Assembly (NCBI GenBank): GCA_964342465.1
Contig: CAYFFQ010000004.1
Span: forward strand, 1-64,000
DNA length: 64,000 nt
Direction of reading: 5' to 3'
DNA from: MGIIb-Q1 sp964342465
GTDB lineage: Archaea; Thermoplasmatota; Poseidoniia; Poseidoniales; Thalassarchaeaceae
A model generated the notes under the pieces. That model worked only from the letters and a program-made list of their open reading frames with translations. It did no database searches and had not been told where the DNA came from. A program made the position numbers and the translations under genes. This document shows positions 10,118-18,668 of the stretch, piece after piece; the stretch's first letter is position 1, and the number at the start of each line of letters is the position of its first letter.

Positions 10118-10399
10118 TCACTTCTCGGGAGTGGTCACTCTCTTTAGAGCCGTTGCTCTCATTTTCTCGTAGGTGGCGAATAAGAACTGTAGTTCGTTGC
10201 TTGTATTGAGGTGCCTTTCGCCGATGAACAATTCACAGATGTTTTCCCGTCGGATGAGAAACCGATGATGATATGATGAATACTTGCCGAGTATCGAGGC
10301 GAGGATATCCGAAATTGTGGGGATTCCTACTTGTTGCTGCCCGCCCTGCTCAAGAGTGATTGAATAGGTCAATTTCTCGTTGCCCTGCCGGCCAATCAT
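10118..10399 (-). CDS. small hypothetical protein
   Basis: This 93-residue soluble protein has no motif that I recognise. It has a basic and aromatic central part (KYSSYHHRFLIRREN) and a charged C-terminus. It precedes the NAD-kinase-like gene by 17 bp on the same strand and starts 30 bp from a divergent lipoprotein gene. The position and tight packing support a real gene. Its function is unknown. Confidence 0.5.
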   Translation of the reverse strand: MIGRQGNEKLTYSITLEQGGQQQVGIPTISDILASILGKYSSYHHRFLIRRENICELFIGERHLNTSNELQFLFATYEKMRATALKRVTTPEK

Positions 10400-10429
10400 T
10401 CAAATACCCTGCTTGACAGTCCAGTTATC

Positions 10430-11884
10430 ATGAAGAGGATGATGATGCTTCTGATGACGGTAAGTCTGCTGTTCGCAGGCTGCTTGGATGCGATTGGAAT
10501 GGGTGATGAAACCGCAGATGTTGCAATTGATGTAGTGGAAGAGGGAGAGACTCCATTGAGTGGGGAAGAAGTCGAAGCGATTCTGACCGATGAAAATCTC
10601 ATGAACCTAACGGCATTGGCTGCTGCGGAAGAGAAATTCAAAGTGGAAATATATGTTAAACAGATTCAGGAGGGTGAACTAGTCGAGATGACATACATCT
10701 TAGGAAAGGATGATGCTGCTCAACTCGCAGAAACCGGCATCAAGGTTCAGTCAGGAATGATGGGTCTTGAATACTCTGTAGTATCAGGGGCGAGCACGGA
10801 TGTCAATATCAAAGTTGGAAACCAGTGGTTCCTCGCTCGCGACGAAGTACCAGAATACATTGACCCATTCGCTGATTTGATGGATGATTCAGGAGGTGAT
10901 GAGCAACAGATGCCAACAGGTGAAGAGAATGATTATGAGGATATGTTTCAACAAATGGCATCGGATTATGATGACCTTCAAATTGACTTCACCGGACTCA
11001 ATTGGACGGTCACAATGGATGCAATCTCACTTCAACAGGTTGCAACCGCCTCAAATGATACCCATAGTTTCATGCTTGAACTACTCGAGGCACCACCTCG
11101 CATCCATGAATTGCAAATCGATTCTCACGATGGTAATGAGGCGACAAAACTGACGATGATTTGGGGTGAAGAAGCCGCACTCACCGTTTCTAGCAACCAT
11201 CCAAAAACCTCTGTGGATTTGGCACTTGAGGAGGTTGATTCTATAGAAACTGAAAACGAATTCATCTGTGACAACAACAACACAGTTCCGTGGGATTTTG
11301 TCAACGACGATGAGGATGATTGTGGAGACAACTCTGATGAGGGCGTAGACCCCGCCCTGATTCCACAGAATGGATTCATCTGTGACAACAACAACACAGT
11401 TCCGTGGGATTCTGTCAACGACAATTGGGATGATTGCGGAGACAACTCTGATGAGGGCGTAGACCCCGCCCTGATTCCAGAGCAGATTACGACCTTCAGG
11501 GAAGAGATATCCGAGGAACAAATCAACGAAGTCGCCAACAGCGATATCGAGATGAGAATCGGAACTGAGGTGCCTGATGATGCCGGTGAAGAGGTATTCC
11601 TCTACAATCTCTCCATGAATCTAGCAGATGGTACGGCAAACCAGACAGACGCTTCTGGGGCGTGGTGGGATATGATTTGGGTTGACGCAGACAATGATGG
11701 ATATGTATCAGCCGGTGATTACTACACAGTGACTACCAACAGTAGTGGTGAGGATGAGATGATAATTCGCTTCTATGACAATTGGTCTATGAGTTACGAA
11801 GGTGGCCCACTGCCGGGGTTCGAGATTTTCCTCTTGCTGGGTGCTCTTGCGCTCGCTGCCCTTCGCCGGAACTTTTCACTCTGA
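10430..11884 (+). CDS. surface lipoprotein with two LDLa-like repeats and a PGF-CTERM tail
   Basis: This 484-residue exported protein has a signal peptide ending in a lipobox (LFAGC, Cys18), so it is predicted to be lipid-anchored. A long acidic extracellular part follows. Two near-identical segments at about residues 278-345 (FICDNNNTVPW ... DDCGDNSDEG) resemble the calcium-binding loop of LDL-receptor class A modules. The C-terminus is PGFEIFLLLGALALAALRR (PGF at 462-464), a PGF motif, hydrophobic stretch and basic end. That is the PGF-CTERM signal processed by archaeosortase A. The two repeats are duplicated at the DNA level (about 117 bp apart), which suggests recent duplication. No ligand can be named. 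Confidence 0.8.
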   Translation: MKRMMMLLMTVSLLFAGCLDAIGMGDETADVAIDVVEEGETPLSGEEVEAILTDENLMNLTALAAAEEKFKVEIYVKQIQEGELVEMTYILGKDDAAQLAETGIKVQSGMMGLEYSVVSGASTDVNIKVGNQWFLARDEVPEYIDPFADLMDDSGGDEQQMPTGEENDYEDMFQQMASDYDDLQIDFTGLNWTVTMDAISLQQVATASNDTHSFMLELLEAPPRIHELQIDSHDGNEATKLTMIWGEEAALTVSSNHPKTSVDLALEEVDSIETENEFICDNNNTVPWDFVNDDEDDCGDNSDEGVDPALIPQNGFICDNNNTVPWDSVNDNWDDCGDNSDEGVDPALIPEQITTFREEISEEQINEVANSDIEMRIGTEVPDDAGEEVFLYNLSMNLADGTANQTDASGAWWDMIWVDADNDGYVSAGDYYTVTTNSSGEDEMIIRFYDNWSMSYEGGPLPGFEIFLLLGALALAALRRNFSL

Positions 11885-11899
11885 AACCCGCCTGCCCGA

Positions 11900-12080
11900 T
11901 GGACATTGGCGCGGTGAAATCCGCCACATCCCTTCCGCCAATTCGCTCTGAAAGTCGCTGGTCATCCTTCCTGTCAGACTAGGTGCATCCCCATACGCCA
12001 ATTCGCTCTGAAAGTCGCCCGTCATCATCGCGGTGAAATCTGCCTGCTCGCTGGAAATCTGGGCGGTGAAACTAGTTTCC
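11900..12080. repeat. imperfect 60-bp direct repeat in a convergent junction
   Basis: The word gccaattcgctctgaaagtcgc occurs twice, 60 bp apart (around 11938 and 11998). Shorter gcggtgaaat words recur near 11912, 12031 and 12062. The repeats sit between the 3' ends of the lipoprotein gene and the opposing membrane-protein gene. The rest of 11885-12223 shows nothing that I can identify. Confidence 0.6.
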
Positions 12081-12223
12081 CCCGCATCAAGGGTCGTTCC
12101 ACGATGATGCCAACCCACATCCCAGTATGGCAACAAAAGGTTCAGACGACAGTTTCCATTCACCCTTCGTATAACTAAGGATAGGAGGAGTGGATAGGGT
12201 GAATAGATTCGTTTGGGAAACAG

Positions 12224-13318
12224 TCAGTTGTCTGAAATTGGTTCAACATCGATGACCTTTCGCCGCCCTTTGTCAAGCCGGCCGATTCTTCGGGCGCTTC
12301 CCCACAGGCCGCGAACGAATCCAGAGAGAAGAAGGGCGGAGAGAGCGATGGTCGCAGACCATCCCCACACATTCTGTAAAGCCACCTTCTGCTCCTGCAT
12401 CAGAAGTATGGCCATCGCCGTTGCCAACCCGACTCCGATTGAAGTCTGAATCCGCATCCCTACCGGCATCGAAAGGAAAGTCCGCGCCTTCTTTAACCGC
12501 CAGAGGACAAACAGGGACCACGCCCCAGTCCCTACTGACCATAAGGCGATATCAACTGCGAATGGTAGTTCTGGGATGGTCAACAAATCATTCTTGAGAG
12601 AGTAATCAGCAGCAGTTAATCCAGCCAACCAAACGACGGACACCCAAAGAATGGTGGTTGTTTCGCGCAGAGACTTCCCCACCTCTTGGGTAAGTTTTTC
12701 AGGTGGTTCATTCACTGTTCTAGACAGTTCGAGTACCTCGCCGCGCCGTGAGACAAGGGACCATCCCCCCTCTCTCTTCTCGACATGAAGTTCGTGGTTG
12801 AGGGATTCGAGGTTGGCAATTTTGTCTATCAGTTCGGCACTCTGCGCTTCACTCTCCTGAAGTCTTGCCACCGAGTCACACATCTGCTCGTATTCGGTTA
12901 TGGGAATGACCACTTTTCCCTCTTTTTCAGCCATTCTCTCCAGTGGTGGAAGAATCGGTTCAAGGGGAAGAACGCCATGCAGAGGTTCTAGTTCCGCCGC
13001 TTTTGGGTTTGGGCGGGTCGCCCTCTCGTGAATCGCATCCTTGACCTGTTCAGTCAGTTTGGAGCCCTTTTCGGTGCTCTTTTGAGCGAGTGTCGAAGTC
13101 TTTTCGGCGGCTTTTTTGGCTGCGCTGGAGGTTTTTTCTGTTGCGTCTTTCATCACCTCTGATGTTTTCTCAGCCGCCTTTTTCGCTGCTACTGCAGTCC
13201 GCTCTTTTGCCACTTTGATCTTCTCATCAGCAACATAAGAAGCAGAAACCACCCTCTCGGAGACGGACTGCCAATAATCTTTGAGAGATATTTTGTCACC
13301 CTCACCCATACAACCCAC
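12224..13318 (-). CDS. membrane protein with Lys/Ala/Glu-rich amphipathic helix region
   Basis: This 364-residue protein has three parts. Residues of roughly 25-105 are a low-complexity, strongly helical region built of AAEKTS-like words in an 11-residue-style pattern that resembles LEA or apolipoprotein-like helices. Residues of about 115-185 look like a coiled coil. The C-terminal third has four hydrophobic segments (such as TTILWVSVVWLAGLTA and IGVGLATAMAILL) ending in a basic tail. A large soluble N-domain is therefore tethered to the membrane. I recognise no enzymatic motif. It is monocistronic and divergent from yjbQ. Confidence 0.65.
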   Translation of the reverse strand: MGCMGEGDKISLKDYWQSVSERVVSASYVADEKIKVAKERTAVAAKKAAEKTSEVMKDATEKTSSAAKKAAEKTSTLAQKSTEKGSKLTEQVKDAIHERATRPNPKAAELEPLHGVLPLEPILPPLERMAEKEGKVVIPITEYEQMCDSVARLQESEAQSAELIDKIANLESLNHELHVEKREGGWSLVSRRGEVLELSRTVNEPPEKLTQEVGKSLRETTTILWVSVVWLAGLTAADYSLKNDLLTIPELPFAVDIALWSVGTGAWSLFVLWRLKKARTFLSMPVGMRIQTSIGVGLATAMAILLMQEQKVALQNVWGWSATIALSALLLSGFVRGLWGSARRIGRLDKGRRKVIDVEPISDN

Positions 13319-13390
13319 TATGGGTGGTGAAAATGTGCATCCTCTATCAACTTACGGGATTAGTTTTCCCCCTATTTCACCCCATTCAAC

Positions 13391-13400
13391 ATTATTTATT
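13391..13400 (+). promoter_or_regulatory. probable TATA box for yjbQ-trmH-thioesterase
   Basis: An AT-rich element (attatttatt) lies about 55 nt before the yjbQ ATG, in the space between divergent genes. A purine-rich aaggcgggga directly precedes the start codon, so this transcript would have a leader and a Shine-Dalgarno sequence. Confidence 0.4.
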
Positions 13401-13452
13401 CTAGGGGAAGAACAATTGACAATAACCTCGCCGTGCATCCAAGGCGGGGAAG

Positions 13453-13914
13453 ATGGGCGAGTTGGTGACGGGCGAAGCAGCGACATACACGGAAATCATC
13501 GTGATGCACACAGAGAAGAGATACGCGATTGAATGCATTACCGGCGAGGTTGAACGCATTGTCCGCGAAAGCGGAATCCGTGACGGACTTGTTCTCGTCA
13601 ACCCGATGCACATCACCGCCTCGGTTTATGTGAACGACCTTGAGTATGGACTACACTCAGACATCATGGATTGGGTGGAAAAGGTTGCCCCAGCGTTCGG
13701 CGTGGATGGAAGGTCTGGGGCTGAGTATCGCCACCACCGAACGGGCGAGGATAATGGCGATGCCCACCTGAAGAGACAACTACTCGGACACCAAGTCACC
13801 ATGCCCATTCGAGAGGGGAGACTTGACCTTGGGACTTGGGAACAGATTCACTATGCCGAATTTGATGGTCAGAGACGGAAGCGTGTGATGGTCAAAGTAG
13901 TCGGCATTCTCTGA
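13453..13914 (+). CDS. yjbQ: YjbQ/UPF0047 family protein
   Basis: This 153-residue cytoplasmic protein is of the YjbQ fold. The family signature is present: ITGEVERIVRESGIRDGLVLVNPMHITASVYVND, where PMHITA replaces the commoner HTTA, and later GHQVTMPIREGRLDLGTWEQI. Family members have weak thiamine-phosphate-synthase activity, but their true role is unsettled. A good Shine-Dalgarno sequence lies before the ATG at 13453. An internal Met at residue 18 would also fit the usual family start. It is first in an apparent operon with an RNA methylase 9 bp downstream. Confidence 0.85.
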   Translation: MGELVTGEAATYTEIIVMHTEKRYAIECITGEVERIVRESGIRDGLVLVNPMHITASVYVNDLEYGLHSDIMDWVEKVAPAFGVDGRSGAEYRHHRTGEDNGDAHLKRQLLGHQVTMPIREGRLDLGTWEQIHYAEFDGQRRKRVMVKVVGIL

Positions 13915-13923
13915 GGTGTCTAC

Positions 13924-14658
13924 TTGACCTACCAAAGAACTGGGATTTCTTCGGCGCGCGCAGCACTTGATGAGATGGCTGCTGGCGGAGAAAGAGTCAA
14001 CTTGCTCATCGTCAGACGAGACTCCACATCGGAAGATTTGGCTGAATTGAATGAACTGGCGCATTCATTGGAAGTGGAAATCATTGGGATTTCCGACAAT
14101 GACATCTCACGGATGGCCATAGGTGTCGTAGTAGGAGAGGAGGTTCCCGAAGCACTCGCTCTAGTCGGCCGTGAAGTGGGAGGTTCTCTCGGAGAGGTAT
14201 TATCGCGTGGTGGACTGATATGGTTGTTGCATGGAATAACCTACACTGGCAACGCTGGGTTTTCAATCCGAACGGCAGAGGTCAGCGGCGCAGCCGCGGT
14301 CATCATCGATGCCGCCTTCAATCATGAGGAGAGGAGAAATACGAAACGGCAGGCGGTGCGGGCTGACCGCTTCATCCCGACATTTTGGGAGACTTCAGAC
14401 AAGGCGATTTCCGCAGCAAAGGCGGCTGGTTATCGGATAGTCGCCATCGAGGATGCCGGCGAGGTCGAACCTTGGAATTGTGATTTGACGGGTGATGTCC
14501 TCTGCGTCGTCGGTGGTGAGAGACATGGAATCCCGAACTGGATTCTCGAACTGGCTGATGCGACAGTCAGATTGCCGATGGTCGGCTTCGTACCCTCTTA
14601 CAATCTCCAAGTCGCAGTCTCTGTGGTCGCTTTGGAAGCGTTGCGCCAACGGCGTTAG
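13924..14658 (+). CDS. SpoU/TrmH family RNA 2'-O-methyltransferase
   Basis: This 244-residue protein has an N-terminal substrate-binding part and a C-terminal SPOUT knot. The three SpoU motifs are visible: GNAGFSIRTAEVSGAAAVI (motif 1, about residues 106-124), VVGGERHGI (motif 2), and LPMVGFVPSYNLQVAVSVVALE (motif 3, with Tyr-Asn in place of the usual Leu-Asn). It should methylate a ribose in rRNA or tRNA using S-adenosylmethionine. The start is a TTG with gaggtg seven bases upstream. An ATG at 13975 is an alternative but would trim the N-domain. Confidence 0.85.
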   Translation: MTYQRTGISSARAALDEMAAGGERVNLLIVRRDSTSEDLAELNELAHSLEVEIIGISDNDISRMAIGVVVGEEVPEALALVGREVGGSLGEVLSRGGLIWLLHGITYTGNAGFSIRTAEVSGAAAVIIDAAFNHEERRNTKRQAVRADRFIPTFWETSDKAISAAKAAGYRIVAIEDAGEVEPWNCDLTGDVLCVVGGERHGIPNWILELADATVRLPMVGFVPSYNLQVAVSVVALEALRQRR

Positions 14659-14722
14659 TGCAATTCCCTATTCCTCTCTCTGAACGAGCGAGATTTTGAC
14701 CCAATAACGGGGGCAAGGGGCT

Positions 14723-15181
14723 ATGAAGAATCCCTCACACGGGGCGGTGATGTCATCGGATGGTCCACTCTCGGAGAAACCGGAAGTATCTGGAGTCTGC
14801 GCTTCACTCGGGATATACTACGGGAGTTTCGGAAAAGGTAAGGCGGAAGTTCACTGCACAGTCGGCGTGGAACACACCAACAAAGGTGGAGTTGCTCACG
14901 GTGCGCTCTTCACGGCTCTACTTGATACTGCTCTTGGGGGGGCGCTCGTCTCCACACTTCGGGTTGAGGAGTGGTGTGCGACGGCTCAACTGAATGTTTC
15001 ATTCCTTGAAGCCGGCCTAGTCGGAAGTGAACTTACGGGGCGAGGCAGGATAGTCAGACGGGGGAAAGGTGTCGCCCATCTCGCCGGTGAGGTCGTCGAC
15101 GATGCTGGCGTCACTTATGCCAGTGCCACCGGAACATGGGCGATTTTTGCCAAAAAACCGCTGAAATTTTCAGACAAGTGA
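14723..15181 (+). CDS. PaaI-type hotdog-fold thioesterase
   Basis: This 152-residue single hotdog domain contains NKGGVAHGALFTALLDTALGGAL, the PaaI/DUF4442-type active-site helix in which an acidic residue lies in the ALLDTA segment. It is followed by the paired strands TAQLNVSFLEAG and GRGRIVRRGKGVAHLAGEV. It should hydrolyse acyl-CoA thioesters, possibly as a housekeeping scavenger of dead-end CoA esters. An aagggg sequence precedes the ATG. It is third in the rightward cluster after yjbQ and the RNA methylase and is convergent, 35 bp away, with the amidase gene. Confidence 0.82.
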   Translation: MKNPSHGAVMSSDGPLSEKPEVSGVCASLGIYYGSFGKGKAEVHCTVGVEHTNKGGVAHGALFTALLDTALGGALVSTLRVEEWCATAQLNVSFLEAGLVGSELTGRGRIVRRGKGVAHLAGEVVDDAGVTYASATGTWAIFAKKPLKFSDK

Positions 15182-15216
15182 ATCTCTTTTTCAATCACGA
15201 ATCCATGTAATTCTCT

Positions 15217-16833
15217 TCACAAGATGAGGGAGACTGGTTTGAGAGGGGCCACCCTCTCAACTGATGATTCGACCACTGAGGCGATGCGGAAGAGGAGGGC
15301 CTCCTGCCAAGCAGGTGCGATGATTTGCATTCCTATGGGAAGTCCTGCGGAATCATACCCAGTTGGAACTGAAATCGCTGGATATCCGTTCAGATTTGGT
15401 ATTTGCATGAAACGCATCATCTTCTCGGTCATGCCGATATCCATTTCGCCGTCGGAAATGGCGGCCTTGTGAATCGGTGTCGCAGTGCAAGCCGTAGTCG
15501 GGGTGACGATGACATCGCAGGTGGAGAGTGCGTGGTCAAAATGGTCACAGACCCGCGCTCGGAGCCGTTGGGCGTGTAGGTAGTCATCAGGCCTGAGGTG
15601 GCGAGAGAGTTGCAGTTTCGCCCGCGTCTCAGCACCGTAGACTCTCGGGTTGGTGGACAGTTTCTTCTCTTGACTGGTGGCCATCTCACTCACTATTGTG
15701 ATGAGGTGTACAGGTTGTACGAGTTCCAATTCAGGGATTTCCACTTCGACGATGTTTGCGCCTGAGTCTGAAAGGTGGCCGAGTGCAGCACGACATGATT
15801 TGACGATTTCGTCATCTGCGTCTTCAAACCACGGTCTGTAGATTCCAACCTTCAAGCCGGATAGGTCACTATTGGAGCATGATTCCAAAGTGGGTTCTGG
15901 CTGTGGAATATCACCTCCAGCAATTGCTGAATAGAGGAGAGCGCAATCTCTGACCGATGCTCCGATGGGGCCGGTGTGAGCCACAGACCAGCAATCTTGT
16001 GGGGAGCCCCGCCCACTCACTCTACCCCAAGTCGGTTTTAGGCCGACGACACCACACAGTGCTGAAGGAATACGAATTGAACCGCCCCCGTCCGTTCCCA
16101 CTGCGATAGGTGTGAAGCCACGCCCGACTGCCGCTGCAGGTCCAGATGACGAGCCACCGGTCACCCGAGTCGGGTCGTAGGGATTAGACGGAGTGCCGTT
16201 GAACGGGTTGAGCCCGCTGACTCCGATGCCGATTTCGTGCATGTTGGTCTGGCCGATGACGATTGCACCTGCATCAAGTAGCCGGTTCACCAATATGGCG
16301 TTGTCATCGAATGGACCGTGGTCCATTCTGGTGCCACAACGGGTCGGATGCCCGACCATGGCGATGCACTCCTTCAAAGCAACCGGAATCCCGTCAAGAG
16401 GGCCGAGCGGCTCACCGCTCAACCAGCGAGCTGTTGATTGTTCGGATGAGGCACGAATCTCTTCGGCGTGTACGGAAGTGAAGATGTGGTCGTCATCGTC
16501 AATCGCCGAGAGGATTCTGTCAATTACTTCACAGGGAGTCACTTCGCCATCACGGTAGGCAGAATGCAATTGGTCTGCGGTGGCCGTGGGTGATTGCGCC
16601 GGTGGGGGCAATTCAGTCAGGTCACCAATAATGGCCGCAAATCCTTCAACAGGTGGTCTCATCTGCGGGACTTCAGAGGATTCCGCCTGTCGGGCCACCC
16701 AGATGCCCGCATCCCTCAGAACCTTCCAACCGACCATGCGGCGAAGCCCTGATGTTTCGAGAATCCTCGCCGTCAGACGAAGTGAGAAACCTCGCATCGG
16801 CGGGCTCTTCATTCGCTTCGGCTCATATCCCAT
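15217..16833 (-). CDS. amidase signature family hydrolase
   Basis: This enzyme of about 538 residues has an amidase-signature catalytic core. The Lys of the Ser-cisSer-Lys triad is in IPVALKECIA, and the Gly/Ser-rich signature is GGSSSGPAAAVGRGFTPIAVGTDGGGSIRIP. The family includes GatA, fatty-acid amide hydrolase and nitrile-pathway amidases. The N-terminal 90 residues are outside the core and unlike GatA. No gatB or gatC lies nearby, so I do not call it GatA. The frame opens at a GTG at 16854, and the ATG at 16833 is preferred. It probably hydrolyses a small amide imported or generated in amino-acid catabolism. Confidence 0.85.
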   Translation of the reverse strand: MGYEPKRMKSPPMRGFSLRLTARILETSGLRRMVGWKVLRDAGIWVARQAESSEVPQMRPPVEGFAAIIGDLTELPPPAQSPTATADQLHSAYRDGEVTPCEVIDRILSAIDDDDHIFTSVHAEEIRASSEQSTARWLSGEPLGPLDGIPVALKECIAMVGHPTRCGTRMDHGPFDDNAILVNRLLDAGAIVIGQTNMHEIGIGVSGLNPFNGTPSNPYDPTRVTGGSSSGPAAAVGRGFTPIAVGTDGGGSIRIPSALCGVVGLKPTWGRVSGRGSPQDCWSVAHTGPIGASVRDCALLYSAIAGGDIPQPEPTLESCSNSDLSGLKVGIYRPWFEDADDEIVKSCRAALGHLSDSGANIVEVEIPELELVQPVHLITIVSEMATSQEKKLSTNPRVYGAETRAKLQLSRHLRPDDYLHAQRLRARVCDHFDHALSTCDVIVTPTTACTATPIHKAAISDGEMDIGMTEKMMRFMQIPNLNGYPAISVPTGYDSAGLPIGMQIIAPAWQEALLFRIASVVESSVERVAPLKPVSLIL

Positions 16834-17044
16834 GCCCACCCCATGCACCCACACATGAAGTCAATTCCCCCATTCTGGGGGGAATGAACCAAAGTCAGAG
16901 GGCCGTCTTGTCCGATGAAGGGTGCGACAATCTGTAGCGCGGGTAGTGCCTTGGGATGAATTGCGGTAGTGTTGTGAGACGAATCGCGGTAGGGGGAGTC
17001 GATTCACGATGATTCGGAATGAATCCATGGATGGTGAACAGGAT

Positions 17045-18139
17045 TCACGAGTAGGTGATTGTGTGTTCAATCTCCATCATCCACAACTCGTAGCCGCTGG
17101 TTCCGTCATACGCCTCGAAGTAGAGCCGCGTGCCCATGACCGTGATGTCGTTCGCAGATCCGGAGCCGCTGCCGCTGTTGATGTCAGCGACCCGCCATGT
17201 CGAGTCGTTGGTCGTCTCGTGCGCCCACAACTCCAAGCCGCTGGTTCCGTCATTCGCCTCGAAGTAGAGCCGCGTGCCCATGATCGTGATGTCGTTCGCA
17301 TATCCCCAACCGCTGCCGCTGTTGATGTCCGCCATCCGAGCGACGATGAAGTTGCTGCAGTAGGTCGTTGTATAATCTATTTCACCAGTTTCCAAGACAC
17401 CGTTTTGAGCAGTTCCGCCCCCGTCTCCGTTGTCGAGTCCCTGCTCCATGATTCGGCCGCCAGAGGAACACGCCTCAAGGGTTGGTGAAGAAACGCGGGT
17501 CAGCAGAGTGTTCGCAGATGCGCTTCCGTCGGCCCCGTCAACGCCGTCCTGACCGTTGGTTCCGTCCACGCCATCAGCACCGTCCTGACCGTTGGTTCCG
17601 TTCACGCCATCAGCACCGTCGCAAACATACTGCACATGGTCAACCTCAGTCGAACCAAGGGCGCCGTGCCCGTCATCATCGACGCCGACCTCGATCTTCG
17701 TACCACCATCGGTACAATTCGTGCCTGATGGTTCCGCACTGGTCACGGCCATCGCATCGTGTCCGTTGGTTCCGTTCACGCCATCAGCACCATCCTGACC
17801 ATCAGCACCATCTGTTCCGTTCGCACCGGGTGGGCCCGCAGGTCCCGTCAGGTCGACGAAAGCCCAACCTGCACTCGTGCAGGTTTCGAATCCGGCTGTG
17901 GAGGCGACATAGTAGAGTCTGCCCAAAGTCGCCGAACCACAAGCCGGCAGGTCATCGCCGGATTCGACATAGTAAACATCCCAATCGGACAAACCGATCG
18001 GGTTCCCCTCTCCATCGTCGGAATTGTCACCCGCATCCCCTTTTCCATCATCAGCAGGTTCGCTGTTCATCACTACATATCCGCCAGCCGCCAACAACAT
18101 CAGCAGCACGAGCACGGGTGCAATCACCTCTTTGCGCAT
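17045..18139 (-). CDS. secreted collagen-like protein with ADINSGSG/ELW repeats
   Basis: This 364-residue exported protein has a basic N-terminus and a single hydrophobic signal or anchor helix (VIAPVLVLLMLLAAGGYVV). An acidic linker follows. Collagen-like Gly-x-x triplets (GPAGPPGANGTDGADGQDG and similar) occur at about residues 107-130 and 175-205. A Cys-containing module separates and follows them. The C-terminus has two copies of a roughly 45-residue beta-propeller-like repeat: VADINSGSG ... ANDITxMGTRLYFEAxDGTSGxELW. Such ELW/DGT repeats occur in surface proteins of marine prokaryotes and probably serve adhesion. The Gly-Thr-Asn-Gly triplets are DNA-level repeats, so the length may vary between strains. 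Confidence 0.8.
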   Translation of the reverse strand: MRKEVIAPVLVLLMLLAAGGYVVMNSEPADDGKGDAGDNSDDGEGNPIGLSDWDVYYVESGDDLPACGSATLGRLYYVASTAGFETCTSAGWAFVDLTGPAGPPGANGTDGADGQDGADGVNGTNGHDAMAVTSAEPSGTNCTDGGTKIEVGVDDDGHGALGSTEVDHVQYVCDGADGVNGTNGQDGADGVDGTNGQDGVDGADGSASANTLLTRVSSPTLEACSSGGRIMEQGLDNGDGGGTAQNGVLETGEIDYTTTYCSNFIVARMADINSGSGWGYANDITIMGTRLYFEANDGTSGLELWAHETTNDSTWRVADINSGSGSGSANDITVMGTRLYFEAYDGTSGYELWMMEIEHTITYS

Positions 18140-18157
18140 GTGGGTGGGCTAAAGTTG

Positions 18158-18169
18158 GTTTTTATTTGA
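18158..18169 (-). promoter_or_regulatory. TATA box, leaderless-type promoter of the collagen-like gene
   Basis: On the minus strand an element reading caaataaaaacc is centred about 25 nt before the ATG at 18139, with no Shine-Dalgarno sequence in between. The spacing predicts a transcript starting at or next to the start codon. Confidence 0.45.
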
Positions 18170-18201
18170 CCTTTTACCGAATCAATCAACCTGTTTCACG
18201 G

Positions 18202-18385
18202 GTCGATTGGCCATATTCTCAGTATTTCAAGGCTGAATTATTCNNNNNNNNNNNNNNNNNNNNNNNNNNNNNNNNNNNNNNNNNNNNNNNNNNNNNNNNN
18301 NNNNNNNNNNNNNNNNNNNNNNNNNNNNNNNNNNNNNNNNNNNGTCGATTGGCCATATTCTCAGTATTTCAAGGCTGAATTATTC
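18202..18385. repeat. direct repeat flanking an assembly gap
   Basis: A 42-nt word (gtcgattggccatattctca ...) occurs at 18202-18243 and again, identical, at 18344-18385, directly on either side of the 100-N gap. The natural reading is a tandem array that the assembler could not resolve, so the copy number and true length are unknown. Confidence 0.75.
18244..18343. other. assembly gap of 100 N
   Basis: Exactly 100 undetermined bases. The round number indicates a scaffolding placeholder rather than a measured length. Reading frames crossing it are not real. Confidence 0.98.
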
Positions 18386-18440
18386 CAACTGTCAATTCTT
18401 CAGGGGCCAATTGGCTCTGATCGGCGATTCCAAATCTCAT

Positions 18441-18522
18441 CTCCCCGCCGGTCAAGGGGTGCTACGGTCGGGCTCATCACTGGGTCATCACCGACCGCCA
18501 TCTCCCCGCCGGTCAAGGGGTT
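18441..18522. repeat. 61-bp direct repeat, two partial copies
   Basis: The word ctccccgccggtcaagggg occurs at 18441 and 18502. The sequence between is only partly similar. It lies in the 530-bp divergent space before the TauE gene, which otherwise holds the gap-flanking repeat and no recognisable gene. Confidence 0.6.
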
Positions 18523-18668
18523 CTCAAGGTCTGTGCCACCCTGCAAAGTGATGCGACTGATGTAGCGAAGATATTCTTTACCTTCTATCGGTTCCCTCAA
18601 TTGAAGGAGGAGTCCAAGGTGAGTCCAGCGGGAATTCCCTCGTCCCATACAGAAGTGAAGGTGTAGGA

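Noticed and set aside
15217..16833. Amidase as GatA of the tRNA amidotransferase
   Set aside because: The N-terminal region is unlike GatA and no gatB or gatC is adjacent. Only the general amidase-signature core supports it.
17482..18378. A 298-codon plus-strand frame
   Set aside because: It is antisense to the collagen-like gene, is Arg/His/Pro-rich as expected from the Gly-rich complement, and crosses the run of N.
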